Source of the DNA: Aquila chrysaetos chrysaetos
Lineage: Eukaryota; Chordata; Aves; Accipitriformes; Accipitridae
Length of the DNA: 64,000 nucleotides
Assembly: GCF_900496995.4 (NCBI RefSeq)
Contig: NC_044010.1
Span: forward strand, 2,356,001 to 2,420,000
Direction: 5' to 3'
Part shown: positions 58,068 through 64,000 of the stretch, in pieces
Layout: each line of letters begins with the position of its first letter
How positions within the stretch are numbered: the stretch's first letter is position 1
Notes under the pieces: model-generated
Seen by the model: only the letters and a program-made list of their open reading frames with translations
The model's database searches: none
What the model was told of the DNA's origin: nothing
Position numbers and translations under genes: made by a program

Positions 58068-60979
58068 GCAGTGAATACAGCAGGAGATTGAAGGGCCCCG
58101 TGCTGCTGCTCAGCGTTCAGCAGCACCCTGGGGTCCTCTCTGAAACGGTCCTTGCACAGAAATCCTCTCCTCAAGATGCAGAGCGGGCACCGCCGGCCGC
58201 CAGCTTCCAGACAGCTCTGGCCACCCGAATCTTAAATGTCTTTCTGCAGGTTTCTCAGTCCTCTGATGTCATTTTTAAAAGTAGTGTCACTTCAAGGGGT
58301 ATAAAATTTAGGTCAGACTGTTTCAAACAGTTCCATGAGCCAGTGCTATTACACTGCAGCCTATTTGTGATATATTACAATGTAATATATATAGCAATGA
58401 CCAGCCTCCTCTGAGATGGTCCCTCTTACAAATTAAACATTGTTTGTAATCTATCGAGTATGCCTGAAACAGCCTCAAGAAAAGTCATCGTAAAGAAACC
58501 ATGTTTAAATTGTTTTTTCTGCAGTTTTTCTCTTATTCAAGTACAGACCAGGATAATGCGTTATAACAGTACTACTGCTACTTTTCCATGAAGTCTGGGA
58601 TCTGGAGGTTTTGTCAGCAGTGGACATAAACTCTCTGAATGAGCTGGTGTTATAATACTGCAAGTCAGTCAAAGGATCCCTGAGATGAACTGGAGACCCT
58701 TTCGCTACTCATCTATTCTTTATTAGCACTAAGTAAAATCAGTAATCAGATAGTAAGCACTTTCAAAGTAAAAGCTGCTGTTCTGGAATTAAAAGTCATA
58801 ACTGCACAAGCAGTTTTACAGTTAAAGGCAAGACCACTTCTGTCAAATATCACATTGCTAGTTAATGAATTCTTATTTATGAAAGAAATTTCCTTTTTTT
58901 AACTAAATCCGTGTTTTCAACTGGTACTTCAATTAAAACGAAAATTCAAGTCCTGGTCAAATGAAACATCCTGACCGTAGTTGCAATTATACCCATACAG
59001 CAATCTTTTCTTTCTAACCAGACAACAAAAATCTGGCTGAGAATCCTGAAGGCCAGAGTTCACACCATAACTGCCGAGGAGAGCCACGTGTGTAACACGC
59101 AATAACAGAACAGCACGTTTACCCCCATGCTTTTATATTGCAACCAAGTATTGCAAGTAGTTACGAATTCTATGTGGAGAGCATCCTAAATATGGGCATA
59201 ACACAGCCCCCCTGCAAGTTCTGCTGGCACACTCCTGCAGTTTTAAGTAAGTAAGTCAGACATGCCTGTGAGAAGACGGTACTTCAAAACTGTGGTTCTC
59301 CAGTTCATCTGTGGATTTTTTTTAAACACCCGCATCCTTCTAATTCAATTTCTGAAATGTCCCAGTACCATCCACCCCCGCTTCCCTTCCCACCCCATCA
59401 ATAGGCAGGGCTTCCAAAATATCTACTCCTGGCCCTGCCAGCAAGTCCCTCTGTTACCAAAGTGCGCTGCTTCCCCTCTGCAGGGCTCATTTTTTTGGTC
59501 CGGGAAATAGCAGTAAATAGGAATCCTCCTTCTATCTCCACCACAGAGAAGTGGTGCAAGGAAGGAGGCTAAGCACCAATGTGAAGCAGGCACATACGTA
59601 GCTGGAATATTGCTCCACATTCAAAGTTTCCTCCGCTCCAAAACAGACGCCGTTTTTTTACGAGCAGCATTTCTCTGGAGTAACTCCATGAATTTGCTGC
59701 CAGAGGCTGAGCCCCATCTGTACGTGTCGCTCCCACCGATCGAACAGGGCTGTGGAAACATACTCCAGCACAGCTGGGCTGCAGGACAGCCGTAACGCAG
59801 GAGCCATAACCACTGGGGTCTGCCAGGCCATTAGCAAATCCCTCATAGCATCTGATGAACTCCCACCGGTGTCGCAGGGAATTTGGGTGGTGGGATTGAT
59901 GGCAGGGGCTCCTCCCAAAACCAACTTACTTTCCCCTGGTCTTAAGAAAAGCTGCCCAGGAGGAGAAAGTGAAAGGGAGCTCATGAGGTCCGGAGAGCTA
60001 CATCAGTCCTGGCAACTAGTCAGGGCTACACAACATTTGGGGAGCCCCACGTGAGCAGTAAAACACAGGCAGCCAATTGTGATGATTAACAGATGTGGTG
60101 GCAAGAGCAGAAACATGGAGCTCTTCACTTTGGTCATGTTGTGAACTCGTGCCCCAGGGTTACTTGTCACTGCAGTGTTTTAGTCGTGGGGGTGCAGAGG
60201 AAAGGACTGAGGAACTGCTGTTAAGTATGGTGACAGAATATAAGCTTTCTCTGCTGTCTCTACCCTGTATTTGCAGGGGAAAAAAATACTCCAAAAATAG
60301 CCTGCATCCAGTATCTTTGTGGACTTTGTGCTGATGCTGGCTTTAAACCACCTGCAGGTTTCAAAGTGCCCACAACAACCCTGTGTACTCTTCCATATGC
60401 AAGAACAGTGCGAAACTGTGCGCACTTCTGTCATCTCCAGGCACTATGCAATACTTAAGTCAATAAGGTAGTAAATACTGAAGAAGATGAGTTACTGTGT
60501 CCATCAACATTGCGACTATTTGCCCATAGGAGTCAGACAAAATCTTTTTCTAATACCATCAAATGCAAAATACTACATCTGGAAACCAGGAGCACAGATG
60601 TTGTCAATACCAGATGGGAGAGGCTGCCTCTAGAAGCAGCAGATGGACTTCAAAATCACCGCGAATAACTGACTCGGCACAAGCACTTGGCATGCCATAA
60701 TGTCACGGTAAAAACAGCAGGCACAGGTCATGGACACAAATATCAAGAGGTTGAGAAGCAATCTTAGTACTATTTGTTATCTGTGGTATGTAGAGCACCA
60801 GGCTAGCAACTGGTGCTGGTTCGTGAGATGTGCAGGAACCACAAAGTTACAGAAGAAAAAGTTTCCAGCTTCCAAATCCAATATATACAACATACAGCTT
60901 CAAGAGCTCATTTTCAACAGTTCATCCAAGAGCTTAAGGGGTTAGTGGAGAGCACGGGGCAGTCTGAGACTTTTCAGCT

Positions 60980-61200
60980 TTGTTGATAAGGATGCAGCAA
61001 TCCACAGATCAAAGATGAAGTTCAAAAACCAATGTGGAAATGCAAATGAATTTCTCAGTAATGACCACAATCAAATATTAGAACAGGTTCTCCAAGTACA
61101 CAATGAATTGCCATTACTGAGCACCTTTAGGGCAAGACTGAATAAATTTCCAAGAGGTACACCGAGATACAGCTTTCAAAGTTATTCAGATAAGCGATAG
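60980..61200 (+). mobile_element. Possible ancient CR1-like fragment
   Basis: ATTAGAACAGGTTCTCCAAG and the following Ala/Arg-type segment ending GGCAAGACTGAATAAATTTC follow the layout of CR1 3' ends, but identity is low. Confidence 0.3.
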
Positions 61201-63712
61201 AGAGGGAGTGGAGAAGGGAATTGTTGCAGGTGGACTGTCAATTCTGAAGCGAGAAGAGCGTCCACAAAGAGACCAGCTTGTGGGAGTAATTCACATGTCC
61301 CACATCCAATATGCTCAGAAGACTTGCCTTGCTGCATGGGGACAGTGACTGAATCAGAAGTCTCACACTTCAACCATTCTCTTGCAGGGGAGACAATTTT
61401 CCCTTTGCTTGCAGTGCAATCAGTATTCACTGATTTGCTGTTTTCTGAAGCAGATTTGCTACATGAGCAGGTGGAATAAAGTTACCACATGTTGCAGGGG
61501 TGTAAGAGCACATGAACTGCCTGGTTATGTCATTCAAATGCTAAAACACAGACCAAAACACAGACCACAATCAACTACATAACATCAGAAGGGAAATTTT
61601 CCAGCTTTGACAGTGAGACCACCTCTACAGCACCAAATTGCCACTTGCCTGCTGGGAATACACAGGGATGGATTAATTCCCCAAAGCAGTTCAGGCCTTG
61701 GAGATTTGTTGGAAGTCTCCTGAAGTATGCAGGCTAGCTATAGGGGTTTATCAGTGACGAGATGATTATTGCTACAGATTAGATTAGACTGGCCAGCTTC
61801 CTCGTGCTCCGTCTTGGCCGGACCTCTGCAAGAGGTCACACTTCTCCATTCTCCAAATGGTGAGGTGGCATGGACTGTCCCTTTCTCTAATTATGGGTGA
61901 TAAAGACTCAGCACAGCATTTTGTGGGATCAGCCAGCCTAGGGAACTAGTTCCTGCTGGTTTACTAAACCACCCAGCTGAGAGTCAATGCGATAACACTG
62001 GAGTGGGCAGTATAGCTTTCCTTAACGTACATGTGAACTACCAGTTTAGGATCCAGCAGCTGCTTTGCACACAGTTCTTGGCAAGACTCTCTTTTCCAGC
62101 ATGATGACTCAACTCTTTCCTACTAGGAAAATTACTAAGGTTTGGCAGGTTAACTACTCCCTTCGCCGGGCAGTCTTGCCTATAGGATATGGAGCTCATC
62201 TTTTTCTCGTTGAGACAAAGCAGAACAGATTACAGCACTGCTACTGCAGCAAAACATAACCACTATGTCTAACACCCACACTCAAATGGCATATTATACA
62301 CTTTGATATATCTCCCTTTTAAGTCATTGGATAAATACAAACCCTATTTTATTGCTGAAAATAGCAACTTCAGGTATGTAGGGTATTAGTGTACTAAATA
62401 AGTAGTAAGCAATATTCAAAAAAAGGAGGCATGCAAAGAAAATCTTTGTTTCTCTCACAGGAGCATCTATTCTGTCTCCGTAAGGGCACATTGAACACTC
62501 CGATTTCAAAAATACGAAATATTCCATATTCCATCATGGAAGAAAGGAGGGAAATAAGTGCAACTGCCAGAACAATGGCAACAATTTAGAGTACTATTTG
62601 TCTAACGCCTCTCACTCCCCCATCACAAGACTGATGCCATCTTGCACAGCATGGATAAGGCTGGGTTCTAGCAGTACAACAGAACAGGACACTTACAAAT
62701 GTATTTTCACTAACAACATGACAACAATAGAGCAAGAACATCTTTCTTCTTTAGTTCCTCTCAGTTCTTACCATTATCGAAGTTCCTTATGGAACTGAAA
62801 GAGTACATACAGCCCCTTGCTTAAGCATAGCTATTTTGCTGTTTCAGTATCAGACCCTGCAAATCTAAGTCTGGTATTCTAGAAACTTAAGGATGTTGCC
62901 TAAAATAACTCAGAAGATTTTATGAGGAGATAAACTGAGGAGTTGGGGTAAGGGAGTTTCAGGTGACAAGCAGATGGTTTATGTTGCCCAGCCGCATTAT
63001 CAGTTCTCCATTTAAGTTCAGAGGGAAGCAATTACATCTTGAAAAGGGACTACACAAGCTTCATGATTACTTCCATGGGATCACACTGCCTCTGCTAATC
63101 TCCACAGAAGTTTCCACTGCAGGTGTTAAAGGTCCTGAAGGCTGGAATGCCTCCAGCATTACTTAACTAAGAGTCTAGAGCTTGTCTGGGCTCTAGAGGG
63201 GATTAGAAGCAAGCACGCTTTTTACAGTCCATTTATTTTTGATCCTAGAGCAGGAGGAGCAGCAAGTAGACTGCCACATGCCCCTAGCTTTTATTTAGCT
63301 TTGGCCTGCTTAACCCCCATTGACCATTGGTATGCAGAAGCATCCACTTTTAGGACAGAGTAAAAGCACAAAGACTCTCAACCTGTAAATAACTTGAAGA
63401 ACAATTGCTGACTTTGTTTCTCACCTCCTTGGCTCATGAGCGGAGGTATGCAGGGGCCCCTGACTTGGAGTAGCATATAAAATGGAGTGCATCACAGAAC
63501 GGACTGGCAGGCTCTAGCTCAGACCAGACACTATCTAACAGACCTAGGACTGTGCCTCAACGTGTTTTAAAGTCGAGACCAGATAATGGTAAGAGAGGGC
63601 AAAAACAGTTCTCTAGAAACTCACTATAATGTAAATGAAAGATGAATCATGTCTCACTTAACTGACTAATCTTCAGTAAGTTAAGGCAGATGTGTACATT
63701 CATGAGAAGGGG

Positions 63713-63733
63713 AAAAAAAAAAAAAAAAAAAAG
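63713..63733 (+). repeat. 21-A homopolymer
   Basis: An uninterrupted A run near the right edge of the window. Confidence 0.9.
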
Positions 63734-64000
63734 TACCTTGAACAACATCTAAACCCAAGCATTACTGTGTACCCCATCGCTATTTCTCCCCCCGCCCCAT
63801 GCATCTACACATGCATTGGCCAATAAGCTCCACAAATACTTTGTCAGCACTATGTAAGAATTACTTGAGGCAAGCAATGTTTAGCATAAGTTTATTTGCA
63901 CAAGAATTTCAGAATCATTAAGGTCTAAAACCCAGTTTCCAAGAATGACAAGTGAACACCACAGTGCAGAACAGTAGACAACGTTCTGTGACCAATTTCA

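Larger units (their letters stand above)
55041..64000. other. Intergenic, right end of window
   Basis: No gene recognised. AT-rich around 57.4-59.2 kb, with a 39-bp two-copy repeat. A TATA/donor arrangement lies near 63.5 kb. In human the next gene beyond GDAP2 is TENT5C; its single long coding exon is not in this window. Confidence 0.5.

Noticed and set aside
36511-64000. TENT5C, expected by synteny beyond GDAP2
   Set aside because: Its coding exon would be a frame of nearly 400 codons, and none of that size is present here.
1-64000. CRISPR arrays, operons, phage or other microbial systems
   Set aside because: No regularly spaced repeats or compact coding. The window is vertebrate with spliced genes throughout its coding part.

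Overview
The window is vertebrate nuclear DNA, almost certainly from a bird. Two intron-containing genes can be read exon by exon, and both match vertebrate WDR3 and GDAP2 along their length. Introns are fairly compact. The recognisable interspersed repeats are CR1 LINE fragments and a solo endogenous retroviral LTR of a type common in bird genomes. The species cannot be told from this sequence. All comparisons to human proteins are from memory, not from a search.

Layout. 1-9792 (minus): the 5' half of WDR3 (12 exons, the last cut by the window edge; about 478 of roughly 940 codons), a WD40 protein of the SSU processome. 9793-10100: a GC/CpG-rich divergent promoter with ETS-like sites, shared by WDR3 and GDAP2. 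10000-36510 (plus): complete GDAP2, with a probable non-coding first exon, 13 coding exons (495 codons), a short 3' UTR and a poly(A) signal at 36486. It encodes an N-terminal macro domain and a C-terminal CRAL-TRIO/SEC14-like domain. WDR3 and GDAP2 are also head-to-head neighbours in human, so this is conserved synteny. 36.5-64 kb: about 27 kb with no gene I can support. It holds one clean solo LTR with a 5-bp target duplication (54459-55035), homopolymer and G/C tracts, a small CpG-rich patch near 53.2 kb, and several stretches that look like possible non-coding regulatory DNA.

The most unusual structure is a pair of about 650-bp LTR-like repeats in inverted orientation (about 8953-9604 plus; about 10503-11170 minus), one on each side of the shared WDR3/GDAP2 promoter. 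The arm halves nearest the promoter are nearly identical over about 430 bp (I count 6 differences). The outer halves are strongly diverged. The left copy ends about 17 nt inside WDR3 intron 1. The LTR TATA-like boxes point towards each other and into the shared promoter. This is the best candidate for follow-up. I see no CRISPR, operon or other microbial-style system.
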